Shown piece by piece: positions 16,772-25,578 of a stretch of 38,563 nt of DNA. Each line of letters opens with the position of its first letter. The stretch's first letter is position 1. The stretch spans positions 1 through 38,563 of the forward strand of contig JAFWEV010000029.1 of the NCBI GenBank assembly GCA_017512745.1, in the 5' to 3' direction. The notes under the pieces are model-generated. The model did no database searches and had not been told where the DNA came from. It saw only the letters and a list, made by a program, of their open reading frames with translations. The DNA comes from Oscillospiraceae bacterium. Its GTDB lineage: Bacteria > Bacillota > Clostridia > Oscillospirales > Ruminococcaceae. The position numbers and the translations under genes are program-made.

Positions 16772-17320
16772 GTGTCTGATCATGAAAATAATCTGATAAA
16801 GATCTCTGAGCTGGCAAGCGATGCCGGCTTTATCAGCGCTGTTTTCGACGCGAATATATTATCTCCCGATATGAGAGTCCGCGCAATGTGTGAGGATAAC
16901 AGATGTCAGCGATACAACAGATCCTGGTCATGTCCTCCCGCATGCGGAACCGTGGAGCAGCTGACCTCGGAGATGTCAAAATATAAGAAGGGCATTCTGC
17001 TTGTATCCGTCTTTGACGTTGACGGAGATTTCGATCTCGAGGGCATAAAAAACGGACAAATAGCTCATGTCAGGCGATTTGACAGGATCGTCCGTCAGGT
17101 CCGGTTTTTCTATCCTTCCTGTATGCCAATGTCCGCCGGGAGCTGCTCAAGATGCCAGAAATGCACATATCCCGACGCTCCCTGCAGATTCCCCGACAGA
17201 CTGTATCCTTCAATGGAGGCCTGCGGGCTGCTCGTGAGCAAAACATGTGAGGACTGCGGACTCAAATACAACAACGGTCCTTCAACAATAACATTTGTAT
17301 CATCAATCCTTCTGTATTGA
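16772..17320 (+). CDS. DUF2284 cysteine-rich predicted metal-binding protein
   Basis: 182 residues from GTG at 16772; the ribosome site is weak. At least 11 cysteines are arranged in clusters: CEDNRCQRYNRSWSCPPACG near 40-60, then CSRCQKCTYPDAPC near 125-140 and CEDCGLKY near 158. The pattern is the DUF2284 family, thought to bind metal or Fe-S and often found near corrinoid methyltransferases. Gene spacing of 16 bp to the methyltransferase shows co-transcription. A role in corrinoid reduction or methyl-donor handling is inference from neighbourhood only. Confidence 0.88.
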   Translation: MSDHENNLIKISELASDAGFISAVFDANILSPDMRVRAMCEDNRCQRYNRSWSCPPACGTVEQLTSEMSKYKKGILLVSVFDVDGDFDLEGIKNGQIAHVRRFDRIVRQVRFFYPSCMPMSAGSCSRCQKCTYPDAPCRFPDRLYPSMEACGLLVSKTCEDCGLKYNNGPSTITFVSSILLY

Positions 17321-17336
17321 AAGGAGAATAATCAAT

Positions 17337-19064
17337 ATGACCCCGAAAGAACTGCTTTTTGAACTGCTAAAAAAAGACGGTCATCCTGAGAGACAGATCG
17401 TCCAGTATGAACCGTTCCGTCTGGTTTTTGACCCTGTCAATGCCTATCTCAGAGCCGGAATGGTCAAAGGTACAATGTCCGTCAACAGATGGGGAGTCAC
17501 CATTGATTTCCCCGAAGACGCCCCCGGTCCGATGCCGCACATCACCCCCGAAACAAAGGTAATCAAGGACATAACAAAATGGCGTGAGCAGATCATAATC
17601 CCCGATCTCGAAGCCAACTGCCAGAACGGCTGGGAGGAGACCAGAGCCCAGGCAAAAGCCGTCTGCGGCGACTCGTATCTCTCCATGGTACTGATGGGGA
17701 CGGGAATGTTCGAGCAGTGTCACTTCCTCATGGGATTTGAAGATACTCTCACTGCTTTCTATGAGCACCCCCAGGAAATGCACGAACTGATTGACTGTAT
17801 CTTCAATGTAAGACTTACCCACGCAAAGCTTCTCGTCGAAAATCTCCATCCTGACGCTGTCCTTTCCCACGATGACTGGGGCACCAAAGAGTCTCTGTTC
17901 ATGAGCCCGGAGATCTGGCGCGAGTTCTATAAGGAACCCTACAGAAAATTCTACGGCTATTTCAGAGATAACGGTGTCATTGCGATTCATCATGCCGATT
18001 CGTATCTTGCACCCATAGTGGAGGATATGGCGGAGATAGGGATCCAGATCTGGCAGGGAGTCCTTCCGGAAAACAACATACCCGAACTGCAGAGCAGGCT
18101 CAACGGCAGCATGGTCCTCATGGGAGGAGTCGGAGGAGCCATCGACAGGCCGGACGCCACGGAAGAAGAGATCCGCACATATGTAAGGAACGTGCTCGAA
18201 GAGTGCTGCCCGGGCGGCCATTTCATCCCCTGCATAACCTACGGTCTTCCGGGAACCATCTACCCGAATGTCGATCCGTTCATAACCGATGAGATCGTAA
18301 AATACAACTCCGTTCCTCACCTCAATCTTCCGAAGATCCCCGAGCCGCACAGAGCCGTGGAGAGAATCGTTCAGAAAAAGGTCGAAGAGCAGGAGCAGAA
18401 AGACAGATTCAGCGAATCATCCATACTCGATCAGGTCGCCGCAGCTCTGAGAAAAGGACGTCAGAAGATGGTCCTGACAAGAGTCAATGAAGCGCTTGAA
18501 CAGGGGGTCGATCCCCAGAGTATCATTACCGACGGTCTCGTAAAGGGCATGATGATCCTCGGAGAAGACTTCTCAGCAAACAGGGCTTTTGTTCCGGAAA
18601 TGCTTGTCTCCGCAAAATGTATGACCGCAGCGCTTGATGTTCTCAAACCCCTGCTCACAGATTCGCAGGGTTCAAAACTCGGAAGAGTCTGCCTCGGAAC
18701 CGTAAAAGGCGACATGCATGATATTGGCAAGAACCTGGTAAAGATAATGCTTGAGGGCGGCGGTTTCGAAGTCGTCGATCTCGGAGTTGATGTATCCGCG
18801 GAGAAATTCGTCGATGCGGCGGTAAACGAGCACTGCGACATGATCGCATGCTCAGCGCTTCTCACAACGACAATGAGCGAGATGAGGCGCGTGGTCGAGA
18901 TTGCCAAGGAAAGAGGCATAAGAGACAATGTCCTCATAATAGTGGGCGGTGCTCCGATCTCCCAGGCATTCTGTGATGAGATAGGCGCGGACGGATATGC
19001 AGACGACGCGGCGCAGTGCGTTACTGTTGCGTCGAGACTTATGAGTTCAAAGCACGCCGGCTGA
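17337..19064 (+). CDS. UroD-family methyltransferase fused to its corrinoid-binding domain
   Basis: 575 residues from ATG at 17337 with AAAGGAG upstream. Residues 1-~345 are a uroporphyrinogen-decarboxylase-type methyltransferase barrel (MtaA/MtbA superfamily) with HDDWG near 180 and a GVIAIHHADSY segment near 220. Residues ~365-445 are the helical cap of methyltransferase corrinoid proteins, and ~448-575 the Rossmann domain with the base-off B12 motif D459-x-H461-x-x-G464 (GDMHDIGKN) plus the downstream SALLTTT and GGAP elements. So substrate methyltransferase and corrinoid carrier are one chain. The donor is not readable. The usual MtaA HxC zinc motif is not seen at the HHADS position, so a different metal site or donor class is likely. 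Confidence 0.93.
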   Translation: MTPKELLFELLKKDGHPERQIVQYEPFRLVFDPVNAYLRAGMVKGTMSVNRWGVTIDFPEDAPGPMPHITPETKVIKDITKWREQIIIPDLEANCQNGWEETRAQAKAVCGDSYLSMVLMGTGMFEQCHFLMGFEDTLTAFYEHPQEMHELIDCIFNVRLTHAKLLVENLHPDAVLSHDDWGTKESLFMSPEIWREFYKEPYRKFYGYFRDNGVIAIHHADSYLAPIVEDMAEIGIQIWQGVLPENNIPELQSRLNGSMVLMGGVGGAIDRPDATEEEIRTYVRNVLEECCPGGHFIPCITYGLPGTIYPNVDPFITDEIVKYNSVPHLNLPKIPEPHRAVERIVQKKVEEQEQKDRFSESSILDQVAAALRKGRQKMVLTRVNEALEQGVDPQSIITDGLVKGMMILGEDFSANRAFVPEMLVSAKCMTAALDVLKPLLTDSQGSKLGRVCLGTVKGDMHDIGKNLVKIMLEGGGFEVVDLGVDVSAEKFVDAAVNEHCDMIACSALLTTTMSEMRRVVEIAKERGIRDNVLIIVGGAPISQAFCDEIGADGYADDAAQCVTVASRLMSSKHAG

Positions 19065-19074
19065 CGGAATGCAT

Positions 19075-19119
19075 AAAAAAGGGCGCGGACCGATTTTTAT
19101 ATCGGACCGTGCCTTTTTT
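19075..19119 (+). terminator. Intrinsic terminator after the corrinoid methyltransferase
   Basis: GGCGCGGACCGAT pairs with ATCGGACCGTGCC (one mismatch, one wobble) between A6 and T6 tracts. Probably bidirectional, as a minus-strand gene ends 12 bp further on. Confidence 0.88.
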
Positions 19120-19130
19120 GTGTGTTTTAT

Positions 19131-20054
19131 TCAGCTGTTCTGAGTTGGCCCCTGAGTTCCGTCTCCGTTTCTGTTCTGCGGGTATTGTATGTGCCCTGGA
19201 TACTGCTGAGGCTGCTGATACGGAACCTGCTGGGGCTGTTGGTAGTACCCCTGCGAGTTCTGCGTGAACTGCCCGCTCTGTGGATTCTGGTAATAGCCCG
19301 TCTGTCCGTATTGAGGTGCCTGCTGAGGATTCTGATAATTCTGCTGAGGCTGATAGTTCTGCTGCGGCTGATAACCCTGTGCCGGATATCCCGGATTCCG
19401 GACTGCAGCGGCTTTTTTTCTTTTCTCTTTGCTGCCAAACAGGGTCATGAAAAAGAATGCAATGAATACTATAAAGCTAATAGCGATATCGCCAAGCGCA
19501 GACCAAAGATTGTCACTATCCGAAAGAAGTACCGGAACAGATGCCAAGCTCTTCCAGAAAGTCATGCCATAGCCTGCCTTTAGTATTTCAATGCCGAGAG
19601 CGATATACTCGGCAAAGATCATTCCGAACAGTGTAATGATGCCGCAGATCAGAACGCCCTTCTTGGAATATGCGAGATTCGAATTCGCATGACTGAACTT
19701 GTTGTACCCGAACAGGCAGAAGTTGAACATGATTATCCCGGACGCAAAAATAATGTAGCCAAGCTGATAAATGCCTATATACATCGCTATACCGGCAAGT
19801 GAGAGAAGCAATGCGCCTAGCACTCCCTTTCCTACATTCTCCTGGGCTGGGGTCTGGGACTGCCCGAGGGGCGGCTGCTGATACATCTGCTGCGGAGCGT
19901 ATGCGGCGTTGCCGTATACCTGACTCTGCTGCTGAGGCTGCGTCTGCTGTTGTGGCTGCACCTGTACCTGGGTCTGCTGGGTCTGTCTTGTTCCGCAGAA
20001 TGTGCAGAATCTGGTCCCGTCGGGGATCTCTCTGCCGCAGTTTATACATCTCAT
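19131..20054 (-). CDS. Zinc-ribbon membrane protein with Q/Y/P/N-rich tails
   Basis: 307 residues. An N-terminal zinc ribbon (CINCGREIPDGTRFCTFCG, residues 3-20) is followed by a Gln-rich stretch (about 24-60), four hydrophobic segments between about 78 and 210, and a C-terminal 90 residues almost entirely Q, N, P, Y and G with repeated QPQQNY and YQQPQQ units. The zinc_ribbon_2/membrane layout is common in Clostridia and has no assigned function. The tails are of the composition called prion-like in eukaryotes. The gene stands alone; upstream is a 14-bp element also found at 35496. Confidence 0.85.
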   Translation of the reverse strand: MRCINCGREIPDGTRFCTFCGTRQTQQTQVQVQPQQQTQPQQQSQVYGNAAYAPQQMYQQPPLGQSQTPAQENVGKGVLGALLLSLAGIAMYIGIYQLGYIIFASGIIMFNFCLFGYNKFSHANSNLAYSKKGVLICGIITLFGMIFAEYIALGIEILKAGYGMTFWKSLASVPVLLSDSDNLWSALGDIAISFIVFIAFFFMTLFGSKEKRKKAAAVRNPGYPAQGYQPQQNYQPQQNYQNPQQAPQYGQTGYYQNPQSGQFTQNSQGYYQQPQQVPYQQPQQYPGHIQYPQNRNGDGTQGPTQNS

Positions 20055-20102
20055 AAGCGTTCCTCATTATCTATAAAAGAATTATATAAATAATACTCTA
20101 TC

Positions 20103-20116
20103 AGCAACCGGTCCGC
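20103..20116 (-). repeat. 14-bp upstream element, copy 1
   Basis: AGCAACCGGTCCGC (plus-strand reading), identical to 35496-35509. On the minus strand it reads GCGGACCGGTTGCT and ends 48 nt before the start codon of the zinc-ribbon gene; a TATAAT follows 15-16 bp after its TTGCTG. It may be a promoter element or a regulator site. Confidence 0.55.
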
Positions 20117-20252
20117 AATGAAGCATATGTCATTTTGCATAATTGCCGGCTGCTTTTTTGTATTCCCGTGACGCGATTCATACGTGATACCTTGTGGTAC
20201 AATCATGTTGAGGAAGAGTCATCTTCCCAATATCTATTTTTGGAGGTTTATC

Positions 20253-21038
20253 ATGGTAGATTATACAGAAGGCGCGGGTGTTGAATACCATACCCAATTA
20301 AACAAGGACATGATCGGAGAATATGTGATTCTCCCCGGCGACCCCAAGCGCTGCGCAAAGATTGCAAAGTTCTTTGACGATCCTGTCCAGGTCGCAGATG
20401 CAAGAGAATACGTAACATATACGGGCACACTCGACGGCGTAAAGGTCAGTGTAACATCCACCGGTATCGGCGGACCTTCAGCATCCATCGCCATGGAAGA
20501 ACTCGTTCACTGCGGTGCAAAAACATTCGTCCGCGTAGGAACATGCGGCGGCATGCAGACAGACGTCATGGGCGGAGACCTCATCGTCGCCACGGGTGCT
20601 ATCCGTATGGAAGGCACATCCAAGGAATACGCTCCCATCGAGTTCCCGGCAGTCGCAGACCATTACATTGTAAACAAACTCGCGGATGCCGCCGAAAAGC
20701 TCGGATACAACTATCATGTCGGCGTAGTGGAATGCAAAGACTCATATTTCGGTCAGCACGAACCAGAAAAGAAACCCGTAAGCTATGAACTTCTCAACAA
20801 GTGGAATGCATGGATCCAGCTCGGCGCTCTCGCTTCGGAGATGGAATCTGCAGCTCTCTATATCGTGGCAAGCGCCCTTCATGTGCGCGTAGGCACTGTC
20901 CTTCTCGTAGTTGCCAATCAGGAGAGAGCCAAGCTCGGACTTCCCAATCCTCAGGAACACGATACGGAAGCAGCCATCAAGACAGCAGTCGAGGCTATCC
21001 GCGCAATGATCGCGGAAGACAAGGCAAAAAAAGCATAG
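20253..21038 (+). CDS. udp: Uridine phosphorylase (PNP/UDP family)
   Basis: 261 residues from ATG at 20253, with TGGAGG 7 nt upstream; a longer frame begins at 20184 without a ribosome site. Family landmarks: LPGDPKRC (phosphate site), [31 protein letters not shown] and [10 protein letters not shown] (ribose-binding Glu-Met-Glu). Strong resemblance to E. coli Udp. It phosphorolyses uridine (possibly deoxyuridine or other pyrimidine nucleosides) to uracil and ribose-1-phosphate in the cytoplasm. It complements the four nucleoside hydrolases in this window, which cleave without conserving the phosphate bond. Confidence 0.95.
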   Translation: MVDYTEGAGVEYHTQLNKDMIGEYVILPGDPKRCAKIAKFFDDPVQVADAREYVTYTGTLDGVKVSVTSTGIGGPSASIAMEELVHCGAKTFVRVGTCGGMQTDVMGGDLIVATGAIRMEGTSKEYAPIEFPAVADHYIVNKLADAAEKLGYNYHVGVVECKDSYFGQHEPEKKPVSYELLNKWNAWIQLGALASEMESAALYIVASALHVRVGTVLLVVANQERAKLGLPNPQEHDTEAAIKTAVEAIRAMIAEDKAKKA

Positions 21039-21093
21039 TAAGCAGAACCTGTGCCGCGTTGCTGCAGGCATTCTGATCCCTCGGAGATCTCAC

Positions 21094-21810
21094 ATGTTAA
21101 AAAGATTATTATCACTTCTTCTGATCCTGTGCACATTTTCAACACTTGCGGCATGCAGTCTCGGCGGTCCCTCACAGACCGTATATCGGGGCAGGGAGAT
21201 CGATATAAAACTCTCGGAGTCAACTGTTGAAATACCTGCAAGTGACGGTAAGGCAGCTGAAGGAACAGAGCCCATAGCCCTGAAGCAGGTCACCATCACT
21301 TTTTCCAGGCTTCCGGAGACCGCTGAAGAACTGGCTATGATCGACCGCACAGGAGACAACGGAAAGTTCATAACCATGGCGCTCCTTATCTGTGCCTACA
21401 AAGCATGGACCCCTGAGGATCCTGACACATGTGCAGAAATGATGAGACTCCTGATGGATTCTCCGACTGCCAGCAACACCTATACGGCATATACGAAACA
21501 GTTTGTCAAAGACCGCATGATGCAGAACGGCAAATGGGAATATATCGCGGACGCATTTTTTGACGGCGCAACTCCTGAGAACGGATATACTCCCGGCACT
21601 CCTCTTTCCATAACCCTGAGGGAATACCCCTATCTTCCGCAACTGTCGACAGCCTACGGAGAGGATATCTACGTTGAAAGGATCGTCACTGATTTCCCCG
21701 GCGCGGACACCGAGAGAACGGTATCCGTATATGAAGACCCTCAGGACGGCTCATGGTACATTTTCTCAGACACGTACGGCAGTCTTCTGGCAGACATCAA
21801 GCAACAGTGA
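21094..21810 (+). CDS. Predicted lipoprotein of unknown function
   Basis: 238 residues. Lipoprotein signal peptide MLKRLLSLLLILCTFSTLAAC with lipobox LAAC and lipidated Cys21. The mature part has no domain I recognise with confidence; it contains a helical central region (about 75-150) and a C-terminal strand-rich part ending YIFSDTYGSLL. It lies 55 bp after udp and 15 bp before a VOC gene with no terminator between, so the three are probably one transcript. Confidence 0.8.
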   Translation: MLKRLLSLLLILCTFSTLAACSLGGPSQTVYRGREIDIKLSESTVEIPASDGKAAEGTEPIALKQVTITFSRLPETAEELAMIDRTGDNGKFITMALLICAYKAWTPEDPDTCAEMMRLLMDSPTASNTYTAYTKQFVKDRMMQNGKWEYIADAFFDGATPENGYTPGTPLSITLREYPYLPQLSTAYGEDIYVERIVTDFPGADTERTVSVYEDPQDGSWYIFSDTYGSLLADIKQQ

Positions 21811-21825
21811 CGAGGTTGGTATCGA

Positions 21826-22194
21826 ATGACTTTTTCTTTTGCTCACAACAACATCAATGTTTCGGATATCGACAAAGCAGTTAAATTCTATGAGGATGCT
21901 CTGGATCTTCACGTAGCCCGCGTAAAGGACGATTCGGCGGGCAAGTTCAGACTCGTCTTCATGGAAGACAGCTCCACAGTGCATCAGCTTGAGCTCACAT
22001 GTCTTTTCGACCATCCGCAGCCGTATGAACTCGGAGAGAATGAGAGCCATATGGCATTCGCGACCGACGATATGGAAGCGGCTCACGCGAGGCACGAGAA
22101 GATGGGATGCATCTGCTTTGAGAATCCTAAGATGGGTATCTATTTCATCGAGGATCCCGACGGATACTGGACCGAAATAGTCCCGAAGAAATAG
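21826..22194 (+). CDS. VOC-superfamily (glyoxalase I-like) protein
   Basis: 122 residues, two beta-alpha-beta-beta-beta modules. Metal ligands of glyoxalase I align: His7 (FAHNNINV), a Glu in HQLELT, His in NESHMAF and Glu in WTEIVPK, with GIYFIEDPDGYW near the end typical of lactoylglutathione lyases. Lactoylglutathione lyase activity is the default for this pattern, but many relatives act on other substrates. Third gene of the udp transcript. Confidence 0.88.
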   Translation: MTFSFAHNNINVSDIDKAVKFYEDALDLHVARVKDDSAGKFRLVFMEDSSTVHQLELTCLFDHPQPYELGENESHMAFATDDMEAAHARHEKMGCICFENPKMGIYFIEDPDGYWTEIVPKK

Positions 22195-22211
22195 CGAATA
22201 AATAAAAAAGA

Positions 22212-22248
22212 AGGACTGGGATCATAATAATAAGGTCTCAGTCCTTTT
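22212..22248 (+). terminator. Intrinsic terminator of the udp operon
   Basis: AGGACTGGGATC pairs with GGTCTCAGTCCT (two G-U pairs) across a 10-nt AT loop, followed by TTTT. It may also serve the convergent sortase gene. Confidence 0.85.
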
Positions 22249-22268
22249 ATTTCTTGTTCCATTTTTTA

Positions 22269-23093
22269 TCAGTCACTTGAAGCGATCTTCTTCGCTACTA
22301 TGACCATTCTTCCGTCTTCCACGGAATACTCGCAGGTGGACAGAGTGAGCAGCTCATCTCCGTATATGGCTTCTTTTCCGGTATTGTAGAGCGAATGGTT
22401 GCGGCATCCCTGTATAAACCTGTAAAACAAATCGGCATTCGGCGCATTGACGAATGCGTAATACTCCCAGTCGTTCTCCGTATTAACCTGTGTCTTCATG
22501 ACATAGATGATCTCATACACACCATATTCCTTGTCCGTATCAAACTGAACATAAGGATGTTCCGCCAGGAATGCCGGATCGGCGAAAAGCACTAGATCAT
22601 GGAACATCGTATCATCTGTCATATTGTGTCCGTAGATGATTACGTTGTCCGAGCGGGGATCGAGAGAACATCCCTCCCCTATAAAAAGTGTTCCTCCGAG
22701 CGCATAGTCCCCATGGAAATTCGTTCTCAGATACTTTTCCGGATAATACTGCGTATTCATTACGGGATAGTCGATATGGGTCCCGTCAATCTTTATCCAT
22801 CCGGCCATATCCTCATTTGCTTCAAACAGTATCTGATACTTCTCATACGGTGAGAGTGCCTGAATCTCGTTTCCGTTATCGTCATATGTAACTATAACTT
22901 CATTCCTCAGGTCCTGGTTCACCGCCATATCCTTCCTCGAAGTGATATACCAGTTCAGTATCTTATATCCGGAGAACAGAAACACTCCCAGAAACACAAA
23001 AATGAGCACAGTCAGGATTATCTGTTTCGGATCTCTCTTCTTCTTTTCGGTTTTTATATCCCGGGCTTCTGCCCTGTCTTTCTTGTAAACCAT
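22269..23093 (-). CDS. srtB: Class B sortase (intact active site)
   Basis: 274 residues from ATG at 23093, with GAGAGG upstream; longer starts lack a ribosome site. A basic cytoplasmic stub and one helix (about 24-44), then the sortase barrel. Catalytic residues are all present: His156 (IIYGHN), Cys254 (LTLSTC) and Arg262 (EDGRMVIVAKK). It links secreted proteins to the wall or assembles pili outside the cell. It is a single gene without an adjacent substrate; the repeat protein beginning at 38156 is a candidate but its sorting signal is outside the window. This intact copy is a useful contrast to the dead sortase-like domain fused to CinA at the left edge. Confidence 0.95.
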   Translation of the reverse strand: MVYKKDRAEARDIKTEKKKRDPKQIILTVLIFVFLGVFLFSGYKILNWYITSRKDMAVNQDLRNEVIVTYDDNGNEIQALSPYEKYQILFEANEDMAGWIKIDGTHIDYPVMNTQYYPEKYLRTNFHGDYALGGTLFIGEGCSLDPRSDNVIIYGHNMTDDTMFHDLVLFADPAFLAEHPYVQFDTDKEYGVYEIIYVMKTQVNTENDWEYYAFVNAPNADLFYRFIQGCRNHSLYNTGKEAIYGDELLTLSTCEYSVEDGRMVIVAKKIASSD

Positions 23094-23440
23094 ATGCGGC
23101 CTCTCTTTGCTACTTTCCATATAATAACACAATACGGTCCCGGGTACACCCGAAGACCGTATGGTTTGAAAAGGAAAAAATCTTGAAAAATGAAAATGGC
23201 GTTTTCTTTTGTTGACCTAATCGTAACTCATGAACCTTAATCAAACCTTAAGACCTGAATAAGATCCTGTTGATTGTTTTTTCCCTGTTATGTGTTATAG
23301 TCTCATATGGTACCCAATAAAGGGTGTTCATACCAGATTAACAATGCGGTATTATTATCCGAGAAACACCGTTGTTTCAGTATTTCTGCATTGATTCACA
23401 TATTAAATGAGAATGTATATATTCCTGAAAGGAGCCTCTG
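23094..23440 (+). promoter_or_regulatory. 347-bp regulatory gap before the exporter operon
   Basis: No gene found. It holds two 8-bp direct repeats AACCTTAA at 23233-23240 and 23244-23251, exactly 11 bp apart, and a candidate promoter TTGTTT (23274-23279), 16-bp spacer, TATAGT (23296-23301). The remaining 110 nt form a leader before the first adaptor gene with no clear hairpin; AAGGAG lies just before the start codon. The sortase promoter must also lie in the first part. Confidence 0.6.
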
Positions 23441-24892
23441 ATGGCTGATAAAAAAGAAAAAGATCTCGTCGAAGAACTCATGGAAGATGCGGAATCATCC
23501 GATACATCGGGTTCTTCGGGCAATATGTATAAACCGGTAGAAGCTGTCCGTTCCGAGAAGAAAAAGACCAAAGCTCTTCCCATTACTCTCGGTGTAGTGG
23601 GCGGCCTTGCAGTTATTGCGGCAGTCATATACTTTTTCTTCCCTGGTCTTATCCCGCTCCCCTCGGGCGACAACAGCAACAAAGCCTATGTCATGTCTGT
23701 CAGGGATCTCTCGTCCTCTGTGGTAAGAGGTGCCGGGACAAACAGATATTCGGGTGTAGTGGAGCCTCAGCAAACGAGAGATGTCAATCTGGATTCCGGC
23801 AAAGAACTCGGAGAGATCTTTGTATCAGTCGGCGATACGGTAAACGCCGGAGATCAGCTTTTCTCATATGATGTCGAATCAATGAAAATGTCCCTTTCCC
23901 AGCTGTATCTCGATGTTGAAAAATCAAACAGTCTAATTGCTGATGCAAAGTCTCAGATCACTCGGTATGAAGCTGACAAAGCTGCTGACCCGAGCCAGAT
24001 AAGACAGTATGACCTCCAGATACAAGAACTAAGAACTGATATTCAGTCATATAACTATGAGATAAAGAAAAAGCAGCTCGAGATAGATTCGATGAAGGCT
24101 GCCATAGAAAATTCTATCGTCAAGAGCCCGATCACAGGCACGGTCAAGACCGTCAACGATCCCAACAACCCGAATCAGGGATCCGATTCAACTGCTTTTA
24201 TCCAGATCATGAGTGCAGGAGACTTCCTGATCAAGGCAACCGTGAATGAAATGAACATCTCATCTCTCTATGTCGGCATGCCTGTAACTATCCGTTCAAG
24301 AGTCGATGAATCCATCACATGGACCGGTACAGTGAACAAGATAGACACGAGCGCTCCCGTTCAGAACGATCAGGGCGGGTACTATATGGGCGGTGAATCG
24401 GATTCCATGGCCAGTTCATCCAAGTATTATTTCTATGTCTCACCCGATTCTTCCAGCGGTATCATTCTCGGCCAGCACCTTACCGTCGAGCCTGCAACAG
24501 AAACACCCTCCTCCGTCAGAGGATTCCTTCTCGGTTCATATTTCATCTGCGATACCGATACATCTCATCCTTACGTCTGGGCGGATGTGAACGGAAAGCT
24601 CAGAAAAGTCGAGGTCAAACTCGGTGTCTACAACGATTCCACCGATGAATACGATGTCGTATCCGGTATAACCATGGACGATTTCATAGCATTCCCGGAT
24701 CCTTCTCTTCAGGAAGGTATGAAGACCACCACAGAATATGTCGAGCCGTCCTATGAGGACGTTGATTACGGCGAAGATGAAAACTACGAGGTTTTCGTTG
24801 AAGAAGACGGAAAAGCCGGCGGGATTGTCTATGACAACGGTCCCATAATGGAAGAACCTGTTGAGATCACTCAGGAGGTCCCCGAAGGATGA
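23441..24892 (+). CDS. MacA/HlyD-type membrane-fusion adaptor of an ABC exporter, first copy
   Basis: 483 residues. A cytoplasmic stub, one helix at about 47-69, then an adaptor domain: a lipoyl-like half (GVVEPQQTRDVNLDSGKEL, VGDTVNAGDQLFSYD), a coiled-coil hairpin at about 150-225, the second lipoyl half (SIVKSPITGTVKTV) and beta-barrel (FLIKATVNEMNISSLYVGMPV). The C-terminal 50 residues are very acidic. In Gram-positive bacteria such adaptors act outside the membrane with a MacB-type ABC pump. Its stop overlaps the ATPase start by 4 bp. Confidence 0.92.
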   Translation: MADKKEKDLVEELMEDAESSDTSGSSGNMYKPVEAVRSEKKKTKALPITLGVVGGLAVIAAVIYFFFPGLIPLPSGDNSNKAYVMSVRDLSSSVVRGAGTNRYSGVVEPQQTRDVNLDSGKELGEIFVSVGDTVNAGDQLFSYDVESMKMSLSQLYLDVEKSNSLIADAKSQITRYEADKAADPSQIRQYDLQIQELRTDIQSYNYEIKKKQLEIDSMKAAIENSIVKSPITGTVKTVNDPNNPNQGSDSTAFIQIMSAGDFLIKATVNEMNISSLYVGMPVTIRSRVDESITWTGTVNKIDTSAPVQNDQGGYYMGGESDSMASSSKYYFYVSPDSSSGIILGQHLTVEPATETPSSVRGFLLGSYFICDTDTSHPYVWADVNGKLRKVEVKLGVYNDSTDEYDVVSGITMDDFIAFPDPSLQEGMKTTTEYVEPSYEDVDYGEDENYEVFVEEDGKAGGIVYDNGPIMEEPVEITQEVPEG

Positions 24893-25578
24893 TCCTGGAA
24901 CTGGAAAAAATCTGCAAGACTTACACCGGCGACGGATTTGATGTCCCCGTTCTCACTGATGTCAGCTTCAGTGTGGAAGAGGGCGAATTCGTGTCCATAA
25001 TGGGTCCTTCCGGATCCGGTAAGTCCACACTGCTCAACATTATTGGTTGTCTGGATCTCGCAACATCCGGAACGTTCTATCTCGCCGGAAACGATGTTTC
25101 CAAGAAGACCGACAATGAGCTCGCCGAGCTCAGAAACAAATATATAGGATTCGTTTTCCAGCAGTTCAATCTGCTTCCCCATGAAACAGCTCAGGAAAAC
25201 GTCGAACTTCCCCTGCTCTATGCCGGAGTTCCCCCGAAAGAGAGAGCCAGGCGCGCAAGAGCCGCTCTGGAAGCGGTAGGCCTTGCGGAGCGTGTCGACT
25301 TTGATCCTACAAGACTGTCCGGCGGACAGAAGCAGCGCGTTGCCATTGCGAGAGCAATGGTAAACAACCCAAAGCTGCTGCTCGCGGATGAACCGACAGG
25401 CGCCCTTGACTCCAAAAGCGGAACTCAGCTGATGGAGCTGTTCCAGCAACTCAACAAAAACGGTATGACCATAGTCATGATCACCCATGAACTGAGAGTC
25501 GCCCGCTATGCGCAGCGCATTCTCACTATGAGTGACGGGCATCTCGCACCTCTTGAAGAAGGAGGTCTTAACGCTTGA
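24889..25578 (+). CDS. ABC transporter ATPase, MacB/LolD type
   Basis: 229 residues. Walker [10 protein letters not shown] at about 39-47, Q-loop [16 protein letters not shown], signature LSGGQKQR, Walker [13 protein letters not shown] and a switch His in MITHE. This set is typical of the LolCDE/MacB ATPases that work with FtsX-type permeases. 4-bp overlaps with both flanking genes show tight translational coupling. Confidence 0.97.
   Translation: MILELEKICKTYTGDGFDVPVLTDVSFSVEEGEFVSIMGPSGSGKSTLLNIIGCLDLATSGTFYLAGNDVSKKTDNELAELRNKYIGFVFQQFNLLPHETAQENVELPLLYAGVPPKERARRARAALEAVGLAERVDFDPTRLSGGQKQRVAIARAMVNNPKLLLADEPTGALDSKSGTQLMELFQQLNKNGMTIVMITHELRVARYAQRILTMSDGHLAPLEEGGLNA

Noticed and set aside
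17367..18350. 327-codon open frame on the minus strand
   Set aside because: Antisense to the UroD-type methyltransferase barrel; it is a by-product of that gene's codon use.
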